This document shows positions 43,105 through 51,207 of a stretch of DNA of 59,630 nt, piece by piece. The notes under the pieces were generated by a model. It searched no databases and was not told where the DNA came from. It saw only the letters and a program-made list of their open reading frames with translations. The number at the start of each line of letters is the position of its first letter. The first letter of the stretch is position 1. Source of the DNA: an uncultured Verrucomicrobiales bacterium (GTDB taxonomy: Bacteria > Verrucomicrobiota > Verrucomicrobiia > Verrucomicrobiales > DEV007); contig CALAHF010000088.1 in NCBI GenBank assembly GCA_937891465.1, positions 1 to 59,630 of the forward strand, written 5' to 3'. A program made the translations under genes and the position numbers.

Positions 43105-44181
43105 ATGATTCGAACGCAACTCATCCTGGCCAACGACGACTACGAAGTTCTTGTCGGCTCCGACCTTCTTGATCAATCCGGCACGCTCATCGGCGAGGCG
43201 GGACATTTTGGAAAACAGGCAGCTTTAGTGACGGATTCAAACGTCGGCCCGCTTTATGCCGACGCAGTGCAAAAATCGCTCGAAGACGCTGGGATTAAGG
43301 TGTTTCAGATTACGGTTCCCGCGGGAGAAGCGTCGAAATCGATGGATCAGGTTACCGATATCTGCCGCCAAATGTTGCAGGCCGGTCTCGATCGCAAATC
43401 GTTCCTCGTCGCTCTCGGCGGCGGCGTCATCGGTGATCTTGCAGGATTTGCTGCCGCTATTTTTCAACGTGGAATTCCCTGCGTTCAGATTCCGACAACG
43501 GTTGTCAGCCAAGTTGACTCCTCCGTTGGCGGAAAAACCGGCGTGAACACACCCGAAGGCAAAAACCTCGTCGGCGCGTTTCATCAGCCCAAACTCGTCA
43601 TCGCCGACGTCGAAACGCTCAAGACCCTCCCCGATCAAGAATACAACGAAGGCTACGCGGAGGTCATCAAACACGCCGCGATTCGTGATGCCGAGCTACT
43701 GGGTTTGGTCGAAGCACAAGGACTCAGCCGCGACAATTTAGCGCCGCTCATCGCCCGCAACGTCGGCATCAAAGCGCGTGTCGTCGAAGAAGACGAACGC
43801 GAGACCACCGGCACTCGCGTGCTTTTAAACTTCGGCCACACCATCGGCCACGGCATCGAAGCCGCCGGTGGATACGGCAAATATTTCCACGGCGAAGCGA
43901 TCAGCCTCGGCCTCGTTGCCGCCTGTCGTCTATCCGTAAAGCACAGCGGACTCAGCGAAGCAGAGAGCGAGCGAATCATCGCAACGCTGGAGCAATTCCA
44001 GTTGCCAACGAAGCTCGACGCCGAGGTTCCCACCGCGACCATTTTAGAAAAAATGACCCGCGACAAGAAATTCAAAGACGGCCAGATCCGTTTCGTGTTG
44101 CTCCGTGGATTGGGCGAAGCCTTTGTCTCAGACGCCATCACCCTCGCCGATTGCGAAGCGGCGATTGAGGAATTGCGGTGA
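43105..44181 (+). CDS. aroB: 3-dehydroquinate synthase AroB
   Basis: A normal-length (358 residues) AroB. The NAD-binding N-terminal half has ALVTDSNVGPLYA and FLVALGGGVIGDLAGFAAAI; the substrate and metal half has VQIPTTVVSQVDSSVGGKTG, NLVGAFHQPKLVIADVE, EGYAEVIKHAAIRD with metal-ligand Glu, LNFGHTIGHGIEAAGGYGK with two His ligands and HGEAISLGLVAACRL. It makes dehydroquinate from DAHP, the second step of the shikimate pathway, in the cytoplasm. ATG 43105 gives the conserved N-terminus. A palindromic repeat follows about 90 bases downstream. Confidence 0.95.
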   Translation: MIRTQLILANDDYEVLVGSDLLDQSGTLIGEAGHFGKQAALVTDSNVGPLYADAVQKSLEDAGIKVFQITVPAGEASKSMDQVTDICRQMLQAGLDRKSFLVALGGGVIGDLAGFAAAIFQRGIPCVQIPTTVVSQVDSSVGGKTGVNTPEGKNLVGAFHQPKLVIADVETLKTLPDQEYNEGYAEVIKHAAIRDAELLGLVEAQGLSRDNLAPLIARNVGIKARVVEEDERETTGTRVLLNFGHTIGHGIEAAGGYGKYFHGEAISLGLVAACRLSVKHSGLSEAESERIIATLEQFQLPTKLDAEVPTATILEKMTRDKKFKDGQIRFVLLRGLGEAFVSDAITLADCEAAIEELR

Positions 44182-44269
44182 TTTGATTCGGGCAAAAGCA
44201 ATTCCCGTTCTTTCCAAAAAATTCCTTCCAATTCCCGTTACCATCCTGCGAGACGATTTGGAGATCCAC

Positions 44270-44316
44270 GATCCAATAGGGTCTGTTCAATGAGTCAATA
44301 GGGTTGGTTCGTGAAA
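44270..44316. repeat. Dispersed palindromic repeat, copy 9
   Basis: GATCCAATAGGGTC, core TGTTCAATGAGT and CAATAGGGTTGGTTCGTGAAA. Here both flanking arms carry AATAGGGT in the same orientation, so the right arm is flipped relative to the consensus. It occupies the middle of a 245-base gap after aroB. Confidence 0.75.
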
Positions 44317-44426
44317 CCGAACATCCGGAACCTTTGGCAAGTTCCGCTACAGAGACCATCAGGGGTGATCCAAAAATTAGCGCATTTTGCAATGGGTAAA
44401 AAGTAAGGACTCAAATATTAGTCGCA

Positions 44427-44639
44427 ATGGCAATCCGATACTCAATATTTCTGATTTTCGCAGGCTATGTGATTTCAACGATTTGGGTCTGGCTAACAGT
44501 CAGGCGGATCTTGGAGACACATGGTCAAGAAGTGTCATCGTGGTGGAGCAGAAACGGTCCGTATTCTGACTACGACGCTTGTCGAAAACTGTTTTCAAAA
44601 AAACAAAGCCTCCTGAGCTCACGCGCTTTAAAAGAATGA
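44427..44639 (+). CDS. Small membrane protein, possibly cut by a frameshift
   Basis: ATG 44427 gives 70 residues with one membrane helix (SIFLIFAGYVISTIWVWL) and a soluble stretch with SSWWSRNGPYSDYDAC. Just after the stop, in another frame (about 44653-44712), a second hydrophobic helix (LLVLAIVFFGWLVL) ends at a TGA. The arrangement suggests an original two-helix protein of about 90 residues broken by a frameshift near 44640. I do not recognise the family. Confidence 0.4.
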   Translation: MAIRYSIFLIFAGYVISTIWVWLTVRRILETHGQEVSSWWSRNGPYSDYDACRKLFSKKQSLLSSRALKE

Positions 44640-44805
44640 TGTTGGTATAAGCTTTGACACTTCTTGTCCTCGCCATTGTTTTCTTTGGGTGGCTAGTTCT
44701 CAGAGAGATTTGATTTACGGAAGCGAGAAGATTTGTAATTAAGTTCACCACGCCACTTCTCATGTAGCGGAAGACAACAATCTTCGGTCGATCTCCCCAA
44801 CAAAA

Positions 44806-45771
44806 TCACAACGACAACAAATCGCGCGTCGCGGCCGAAATGCTCTGGTGAGTCGGACGATGGGCCTTCCACAAATTCGGATGATACGGAATCGGCGTGT
44901 CTTTCGAATTTAATCGTTGCGGTGGAGCATCGAGCAAATGAAACCCTTCGGCAACCACACGCGAAACCACTTCGGCATTAAGACCGCCCCACGGAAAACC
45001 TTCACAAACACACAACAAGCGACCGGTCCGAGCAATTGAAGCCAAAATTGTGTCGGTATCGATCGGCTTTGCGGTTCGAAGATCGACCACTTCAATCTCC
45101 CAGCCCTGTTCAGCAAGCTCACGGGCACTTTTCAGGGCTTCATGAACCATCGCGGAATTCGCAACGACGGTGGCATGACGCCCCGCTCGTGCGATCCGCG
45201 CTTTTCCAACCGGCAAATTTTCTGTCGGAAGCTTGTCGGCTTTCAGGTGGTAATAGAGAAATTTGTGCTCGCAGAAAATGACGGGGTCATCAATCTCGAT
45301 AGCCTCCAACAACATCGTGTAAGCGTCTTCAACCGTCGCCGGCGTCATCACAATGATTCCGGGGTAATGAGCGTAGATCGACTCCATCGACTGACTGTGA
45401 AACGGCCCGGAGCCTTCCGTGCCGCCCGAAGGAAGCCTCACCGTGATCGGACACGGAACGCCCGTGCGCCAAAAATGGGTCGCCGCCTGATTGATGATCT
45501 GGTTGAACGCAATCGATGAGAAATCCGCAAACTGCATTTCCACAATCGGACGCATGCCCTCGATCGCAGCGCCAATGGCCGAACCAATCATCGCATCCTC
45601 ACTGATCGGAGAATCGATGACCCGACCGGGAAATTTCTCGGCGAGGCCTTTCGTCGCCTTGAAAGCGCCGCCGAATTCGGCAACGTCCTGGCCATAGATG
45701 TAGACAGACTCATTCTCGGCCAGGGCCTTCGATTGAGCTTCGCGGATTGCTTCGAGATAAGTGATCGCCAT
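44806..45771 (-). CDS. Pyruvate/2-oxoacid dehydrogenase E1 component, beta subunit
   Basis: The 321-residue protein is a transketolase-fold E1-beta: AITYLEAIREAQSKALAEN at the start, YIYGQDVAEFGGAF with the conserved Glu region, VIDSPISEDAMIGSAIGAA, QFADFSSIAFNQIINQAA, HSQSMESIYAHYPGIIV, and the C-terminal half with EVVDLRTAKPIDTDTI and CEGFPWGGLNAEV. Together with an alpha subunit it binds thiamine diphosphate and decarboxylates pyruvate or branched-chain 2-oxoacids. No alpha subunit or E2 is adjacent, so the complex must be encoded elsewhere. It is cytoplasmic and transcribed away from aroB. Confidence 0.92.
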   Translation of the reverse strand: MAITYLEAIREAQSKALAENESVYIYGQDVAEFGGAFKATKGLAEKFPGRVIDSPISEDAMIGSAIGAAIEGMRPIVEMQFADFSSIAFNQIINQAATHFWRTGVPCPITVRLPSGGTEGSGPFHSQSMESIYAHYPGIIVMTPATVEDAYTMLLEAIEIDDPVIFCEHKFLYYHLKADKLPTENLPVGKARIARAGRHATVVANSAMVHEALKSARELAEQGWEIEVVDLRTAKPIDTDTILASIARTGRLLCVCEGFPWGGLNAEVVSRVVAEGFHLLDAPPQRLNSKDTPIPYHPNLWKAHRPTHQSISAATRDLLSL

Positions 45772-45833
45772 TCGCCGTATGATTTGCGACAGAATGTGAA
45801 CCGGTCAACTCAAATTCGCAACATCGGTTCGCG

Positions 45834-46145
45834 TCAGATTTCAGATTCATTCGATTTGCTTCGCCTTTTTTCGTCCGCGGCACGGAATTTCGAATCGAAT
45901 TTCACCAACATCAGCAAGGAGACGATCAACCCAAGCGGAATCAGTAAGAGCAACAGGACCTGACCCAAGGTTGTTTCAAAACCTGCGAATCGTTCAATCA
46001 GAAGGACCGCTCCTCCAAAGACGATGAGCCATCCCATTCCTTGAAGCCACGCTGCGCCAAACAGTTTTAACATAGCCCAAACGTAAGAAAGCCAGTTCTG
46101 GAGTTTGGACCCATCAAAGTCAGCTTTCAGGCTGCTCTCCTTCAT
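45834..46145 (-). CDS. Small two-helix membrane protein
   Basis: ATG 46145 (MKESSLKADFDGS) is favoured over 46172. The 103-residue product has two membrane helices (MGWLIVFGGAVLLIERF and LLLLLIPLGLIVSLLMLV) and a basic, charged C-terminal tail (KRRSKSNESEI). I recognise no family. Its start lies within the last codons of the decayed frame at 46120-46434, so all three small genes on this strand appear to be one transcript. Confidence 0.55.
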   Translation of the reverse strand: MKESSLKADFDGSKLQNWLSYVWAMLKLFGAAWLQGMGWLIVFGGAVLLIERFAGFETTLGQVLLLLLIPLGLIVSLLMLVKFDSKFRAADEKRRSKSNESEI

Positions 46146-46434
46146 GATCATCGTAGAGCCCAATAATATCATCGACTGGTTTTCCCTTCCATTCTAAAGC
46201 CTCCGCGCTGGGCTCGTATACAGAGCTTGTGGATTTCGAGAAATTAAATTTCAAAATATTCAGCTTTGCATCACGAAAACTCTCCGCTGCCCTGACCAGC
46301 TTGGGCCGATCAAATTCATTTGTAATCGCATGGCTGAGTCATCTCTCACGTTTTGCGAACAATCGATGTATTTTTTGATTATCTGATAATCCCCATGCCA
46401 TAGCTCTTGCCCGAATTACACCAGCTTTCCACAC
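46120..46434 (-). pseudogene. Unrecognised small protein interrupted by TGA
   Basis: From GTG 46434, directly after the stop of the upstream small membrane gene, one frame reads VWKAGVIRARAMAWGLSDNQ, a TGA at 46339-46341, then ITNEFDRPKLVRAAESFRDA and KPVDDIIGLYDDHEGEQPES to the stop at 46120. Amino-acid use after the TGA looks like a real protein and the end overlaps the next gene as in an operon. The family is unknown and the call depends on this frame being real. Confidence 0.4.
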
Positions 46435-46620
46435 TCACTCGCGGCTTTTTCCCATAAAAAACATAATTGCCCCGAGAACAATAGCTCCAATTCGAATCGC
46501 CCACGCAACGGTTGGCCCCCACGTGCCAATCCATGCGAAAATCATGAGTTCCCTCCCTAAAAGATTAAAAATGACAGATGCGAGGCCTGCGATTGCGAGA
46601 AAACTACCGATTCTTTTCAT
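46435..46620 (-). CDS. Small two-helix membrane protein, 61 residues
   Basis: ATG 46620 begins MKRIGSFLAIAGLASVIFNL, a short membrane helix, and a second helix follows (WAIRIGAIVLGAIMFFM) before the charged end GKSRE. The longer frame to 46686 adds a non-hydrophobic leader and is not preferred. It resembles widespread tiny two-helix envelope proteins that help stress tolerance, but no family can be assigned. Heads a group of three small genes. Confidence 0.55.
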   Translation of the reverse strand: MKRIGSFLAIAGLASVIFNLLGRELMIFAWIGTWGPTVAWAIRIGAIVLGAIMFFMGKSRE

Positions 46621-46752
46621 GATTTTTATTTTAAGTTCCGTCCATCGAACTCCGTGCTCGCCGTGACAAGGAGAATGGCATAACAAATTGGCTCAGCTGT
46701 TCTCAAGAGAATTCTGGTTTTTAACTTCGAAAAATCATGTTTCTTTCCCGAA

Positions 46753-47559
46753 GTGAAACGTCGCCCCCTATCCGGAACCACCCCTGAAATCTCTGTCTCC
46801 AGCCTCGGTCTGGGCACGGTGAAGTTCGGACGCAATGCTCAGGTCAAATACCCGGAGCCATTCGACCTCCCATCCGATCAGGACATTCTGAACCTGCTGG
46901 AAGTTGCTCAATCGGAAGGCATCAACCTGCTCGACACCGCCCCAGCCTATGGAACCAGCGAGGAACGAATCGGCAAGCTGCTGGCGCCTGCTGAGCGGGA
47001 AAACTGGGCAATCGTGACCAAAGCCGGTGAAGAATTTGTCGACGGCGGCTCTATTTTTGATTTTTCAAACGAAGCCATCACCAAAAGCGTGGAACGAACC
47101 CTGACCCGGCTGAACACTGATCGCATCGAGGCCGTGTTGCTTCATTCCAGCGGCGAAGACGTCGATATCTTGCAAAACACGGGAGCCGTCGAAGCGCTTT
47201 TTGAGCTGAAAGCAGCCGGGAAGATTCGCGCGATCGGGATTTCCACAAAAACGGTCGAAGGTGGAAAATTAGCCCTTGAAATGGGGCTCGATGCCGTGAT
47301 GACGACCTACAATCCGTGGCACACCGAGGAAGAACCCGTTCTCGATACCGCCGCTGAAATCGGGAAATCCGTCTTTCTAAAAAAGGCCTTAGGCAGCGGC
47401 TGGTTTGGAAGCGGCGATACGGGCGACGATCCCGTTTTTGAAGCGTTCGATTTCATCTTCAAACATCCTGGCGCAACCGCCGTGATCGCCGGAACCATCA
47501 ATCCCGAGCACCTGCGCTCGAATTGCGAAGCAATGCGACGTGTCGAAGCCCAAGCGTAG
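46753..47559 (+). CDS. Aldo/keto reductase, short form
   Basis: The start is GTG 46753. The 268-residue enzyme keeps the catalytic tetrad: Asp and Tyr in LLDTAPAYGTSEERIG, Lys in WAIVTKAGEE and His in VLLHSSGED. It has GKIRAIGISTKTVEGGK, YNPWHTEEEPVLD and AVIAGTINPEHLR for cofactor binding. It is shorter than the reductase at 20480 and unlike it in the barrel insertions, so the two are distant paralogues. Cytoplasmic, NADPH-dependent by family; substrate unknown. The exported esterase follows 59 bases later. Confidence 0.88.
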   Translation: MKRRPLSGTTPEISVSSLGLGTVKFGRNAQVKYPEPFDLPSDQDILNLLEVAQSEGINLLDTAPAYGTSEERIGKLLAPAERENWAIVTKAGEEFVDGGSIFDFSNEAITKSVERTLTRLNTDRIEAVLLHSSGEDVDILQNTGAVEALFELKAAGKIRAIGISTKTVEGGKLALEMGLDAVMTTYNPWHTEEEPVLDTAAEIGKSVFLKKALGSGWFGSGDTGDDPVFEAFDFIFKHPGATAVIAGTINPEHLRSNCEAMRRVEAQA

Positions 47560-47618
47560 CAGAAGGCGCTCTCTTTCGCGCTATTGCCATCCCCGGGATT
47601 TCCCTGCATTCTCGAATC

Positions 47619-48362
47619 ATGAAGAACTTCCTTTCCATTGCTGCTGCGCTTTTGTCTATTGCGACGACCACCCTTTCCGCTCAGGACAAAGCCAAACCGG
47701 TCCACCTGTTTATTCTCTCGGGTCAATCTAATATGGCAGGCCTGAAACCTGAGATCGGATTTCTCCCCGAAGCTAAAAAGCTACTTCCTGAAGGTGAAGT
47801 CGTTCACATGAAAGTCGCTCGCGGAGGGCAGCCCATTCGATTGTGGGTGAAAGAGTGGAACGAGATCGCGGCGAAGCACGACATCAAAGTGACAGTGGAT
47901 AAAACGCCCTACTACGATCAGATTCTGGCACAATTCAAAACGTTGCAGGCTAAGTATCCGCAGGGATTCGCTTCAATCAGTTTCAGCTGGATGCAGGGCG
48001 AACGTGACGCGAAGGAGAAACTTTCAGCGCCTTACAAAGAGGCCATGAAAACGCTCATCGCCAATTTGCGTCGCGATTTAAAAGCTCCGAAAATGAATAT
48101 CGTGATCGGGCGCCTCAGCGATTATGGCGATGGCAAAGCACCTGAATGGGAAGCGGTTCGTGATATTTTGGTGGCGGTCGCGACCGAAGACAAACACGGT
48201 GCCTGGGTCGATACCGACGACCTCAACAACAAGACCAAAAAAGAAAAGCTCCACAACGATCTGCATTACACCAAAGAAGGCTACAAGCTTTTCGGCGAGC
48301 GCCTCGCGCAGCAAAGCGTGAAGCTGATCAATGGCGAAAAGCCAAGCGCCACCGGAAAGTAA
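47619..48362 (+). CDS. Exported SASA-type (sialate O-acetylesterase-like) esterase
   Basis: ATG 47619 starts a signal peptide (MKNFLSIAAALLSIATTTLSAQ); the longer frame to 47523 is the tail of the reductase locus. The SASA domain has the nucleophile block HLFILSGQSNMAGLKPE, VKVARGG-like KVARGGQPIRLW, ISFSWMQGERDAKEK and the final catalytic block LHNDLHYTKEGYKLFGERLA. The family removes acetyl groups from sialic acids and from other acetylated sugars such as xylan. It acts in the periplasm or outside and fits the sulfatases and DUF1080 proteins of this window as part of polysaccharide use. A specific substrate cannot be named. Confidence 0.88.
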   Translation: MKNFLSIAAALLSIATTTLSAQDKAKPVHLFILSGQSNMAGLKPEIGFLPEAKKLLPEGEVVHMKVARGGQPIRLWVKEWNEIAAKHDIKVTVDKTPYYDQILAQFKTLQAKYPQGFASISFSWMQGERDAKEKLSAPYKEAMKTLIANLRRDLKAPKMNIVIGRLSDYGDGKAPEWEAVRDILVAVATEDKHGAWVDTDDLNNKTKKEKLHNDLHYTKEGYKLFGERLAQQSVKLINGEKPSATGK

Positions 48363-48370
48363 ACTCGAAT

Positions 48371-49474
48371 TTATTCGAGGCTGAGAAACTCGCGGTCGCA
48401 CTCGACCAATGCACCGAGTAGCGCCGACCAATCGTCGGCGGTTGTGTCGTGACCGCTGCTCACGCGGATAACTCGGCTCATTGAGTCAAAATCCAGCCCC
48501 ATCGCTTCCATCACGTGCGAAGGATTCCCCTTCCCCGCGCTGCAGGCTGATCCCGTCGAAACCGAAAATCCGGCACGGCTCAAACGAACCAGCCACTTCA
48601 AATTTGACTCACGCGGAACGACAAACATGGAGGTGTTCCACAAACGCTGACCGGCTTGTCCGACAAATTTCACACCCTCGATTTTCTCAGCCAAATCCGT
48701 TTCGAATTGATCCCGAAGTCCCGAATTCGGCTCCAGTCGTTTTTCACGAAAAGCCGCCATCATCGCCGCGATTCCCGGCAAATCTTCCGTTCCAGCACGG
48801 CGCTGATGTTCCTGTGGACCACCCGATGCGAGCGCGAAATCCGGATCAAAATCTTCGGGAATGGTAAGAAATCCGACACCCTTTGGACCCCCAAATTTGT
48901 GGGCCGATCCAGTCACGAAATCGCAAGATTCACCGAACGATTCGAGCTCGTCCATTTTACCAAACCACTGCGCGGCATCACAGTGAAACAGCACCCCGGC
49001 TTCGCGACATTTCACTCCAATTTCCTGCCATGGCTGGATCGATCCCGTTTCGTTATTCGCTGCCATGACCGAAATTAGGCTAAGTTCTTCTTTTGTTAAA
49101 AAAAGCGCTTCAACCATTTCCAATTCAACAACTCCTGTTGTTTCAGAAACCGGCAAAATTGAGAGCGCGTGTGCCGTTTCTCGAACACACGGGTGCTCGA
49201 TTTCTGAAATCGCCACGTTCTCAAAATAGCGCATCACCGCGTTGTTCGCTTCCGTCGCTCCGGACGTAAAAATGACCCGTTCCGGCTCGTCGATTCCGAG
49301 GGCATCTGCCAGTTCTTCACGCAGATCTTCGAGCCGTAATTTTGCCATTCCCGCCTCCCGATACAGACTCGACGAATTGTGCCACATCCGCTCCGACGTT
49401 TCGATCCACGCCTCCCGGGCAGCCGCGCAAATCGGGGTCGTAGCATTGTGATCGAAATATCCGTTACCTGGCAT
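48371..49474 (-). CDS. Cysteine desulfurase (NifS/IscS-like)
   Basis: ATG 49474 (MPGNGYFDHNATTPIC) is the conserved family start; the longer frame begins inside the repeat at 49480. The 367-residue PLP enzyme has VIFTSGATEANNAVMR, LISVMAANNETGSIQPWQEI, LFHCDAAQWFGKM, the PLP-binding Lys in TGSAHKFGGPKGVGF, and the sulfur-carrying Cys in FSVSTGSACSAGKGNPSHVM. These enzymes mobilise sulfur from cysteine for iron-sulfur clusters or thiolated tRNAs. No isc or suf genes are next to it. Upstream, a double palindromic repeat sits six bases before the start. Confidence 0.92.
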   Translation of the reverse strand: MPGNGYFDHNATTPICAAAREAWIETSERMWHNSSSLYREAGMAKLRLEDLREELADALGIDEPERVIFTSGATEANNAVMRYFENVAISEIEHPCVRETAHALSILPVSETTGVVELEMVEALFLTKEELSLISVMAANNETGSIQPWQEIGVKCREAGVLFHCDAAQWFGKMDELESFGESCDFVTGSAHKFGGPKGVGFLTIPEDFDPDFALASGGPQEHQRRAGTEDLPGIAAMMAAFREKRLEPNSGLRDQFETDLAEKIEGVKFVGQAGQRLWNTSMFVVPRESNLKWLVRLSRAGFSVSTGSACSAGKGNPSHVMEAMGLDFDSMSRVIRVSSGHDTTADDWSALLGALVECDREFLSLE

Positions 49475-49479
49475 TTTAC

Positions 49480-49580
49480 GAATCAACAGGGTCTGTTCGA
49501 TGAATCAACTCTATTCGTTCGAAACGGCTTTTCGAAGTGATAGGGTATGTTCGATGAACCAACCCTATTGGATCGAAAAA
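49480..49580. repeat. Dispersed palindromic repeat, tandem copies 10 and 11
   Basis: First unit 49480-49526: AATCAACAGGGTC, core TGTTCGATGAA, TCAACTCTATTCGTTCG. Second unit 49534-49580: GATAGGGTA, core TGTTCGATGAAC, CAACCCTATTGGATCG. The pair lies between the cysteine desulfurase start and the end of the broken sulfatase, which stops seven bases beyond. Confidence 0.85.
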
Positions 49581-49586
49581 CGGCTC

Positions 49587-51124
49587 CTATTTCCCCGCCA
49601 CCTCTCGAGCATTGGTTGCTTTCGTGGCTTCGAGAATTTTCATCAATTCTGCTACGACCTCCGACTCATCGCTGAATCGACTGGTGGTTTCCTGCGGGTC
49701 GTCTTTCAGATTGTAGAGCTAACCGCCAATGCCGTTTGCGTCGAGTGTCCTCGGTTGGGTGAAACCGCCGGAGCCTCGACCTTCAACAAGCTTCCAATCG
49801 CCTTTTCGAATTGCAAACATGCCGAACAATGAATGATGAATCGCGAACGGCCGACTGCTTTTTGGCTGGGTATTTTTGATCAAACTGAGAATCGAAAAGC
49901 TGTCCGTGCCTGATGTTCCCTCACCTTTTTCTCCAACGATTTCGGCGATGGTCGCAAAGGTATCGGTGAGTTCGATGGTGGTGTCGATCACGTCGCCAGC
50001 AGCTGCTTTCCCCGGCCAGCGAATCAGGAATGGCACGCGATGACCGCCTTCAAAAATATCAGCTTTGGTCCCGCGCCAGTCAGCATTGCTTGGGTGATTA
50101 AACTTCCGATTCTGCCCGCCGCGCTTGGCTTTGGGAGCCTTTCCGCCATCGTCCGACGCCCGGAAATCCCAGTAGTGAAAGAGCCCGCCGTTGTCGCTGG
50201 TGAAAAGAACAAATGTGTCTTTGGTCTGATCCGTTTCGTCAAGCGCATCGAGGATTTCACCGAGTGCGTTGTCCGTTGCGACGACAAAATCACCGTAAGG
50301 CCCAGCTCCACTTTTTCCAATCGAATCGGGCGTCGGCACGACCGGAAGATGCGGCGATGTCAGCGGGATGTAGCAGAAAACGGAGTTGGATCGTCTTTCG
50401 ATTCGCGAATAATTTTGGCGGCTTCGGCCCCGATTTTGGGAAGTACCTCGTCGAGTTTAAAACCCGGTGAGGCAACTCCGGCGACTTGATTCATCAAGAC
50501 GCCGTCGCGTTTTTTCTCCGTCGGGGTTTCCGGAATTGAAACCACACGATTGCCTCGGAGGTAGCAATACGGGCTCACGTCGAGCGACGCGGAAATTCCG
50601 AAATAAGAATCAAAACCGACATCGATGGGTCTGCCCTGAAATGGCTTGGTGAAATCGATATCAAGCCCCTGCCGAAAGCCACTTGCCATATCGCGGTTGG
50701 GCATTTTCGAACCATCTTTTCGCGTCCATTCAGCTCCTAGATGCCATTTCCCAATGCAATGGGTTTTGTAACCAACGCGCTTTAAAAGCGTTGCGATGGT
50801 ATCTTCACCTTCGCCAATCAAAGGAGGATCAAAGCCGTCCAACACGTGAGATTTCAACCGTGTCCGCCACGTATAGCGCCCCGTAAGCAGCGTATATCGA
50901 GTCGGCGTGCAAACGGATGACGGCGTGTGCACATCGCTAAATTTCAATCCTTCTGCCGCCAACCGATCGATTGCCGGTGTGGGGATTTTGGAGTCGGCCT
51001 GATAACATTGCGGATCTCCCCAGCCCATATCATCGGCCAGAACGATCACAAAATTCGGGCGGTCGGCACTGAATGCAGAGGCGGACAGAATGATGCAAAC
51101 GAGGAGAAGCAGACGAGTTTTCAC
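49587..51124 (-). pseudogene. Exported sulfatase with a frameshift and a TAG
   Basis: ATG 51124 begins a signal peptide (RLLLLVCIILSASAFSA) and a full sulfatase N-terminal half: NFVIVLADDMGWGDPQ, the formylglycine motif CTPTR, and HCIGKWHLG. At about 50380 one T is missing in a T run (PFS should read PFFCYIPLTSPHLP) and the frame shifts. It continues with TFVLFTSDNGGLFHYW and TKADIFEGGHRVPFLIRWPG, and is stopped again by TAG at 49719-49721 where Gln fits (GG-stop-LYNLKDDPQET), ending at 49587. Two independent small defects in an otherwise intact gene. Similar proteins are secreted type I sulfatases active on sulfated polysaccharides. Confidence 0.87.
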
Positions 51125-51207
51125 AGTGCGACGTTAGCGAAAAGTGGCGCTGATAGGCAAGCCTGCGGGGCTTTTCTTTTTCCGGTATCCGTGAAAGACT
51201 CCACATC

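Noticed and set aside
42147-44181. A functional miaA-aroB operon as an unusual linkage
   Set aside because: The genes are merely adjacent in the same direction; no functional link between tRNA prenylation and the shikimate pathway is suggested by the sequence.
4757-51124. A reassigned stop codon to explain the many in-frame stops
   Set aside because: TAA, TAG and TGA all occur inside broken genes, several genes also have frameshifts or deletions, and intact genes end with all three codons.
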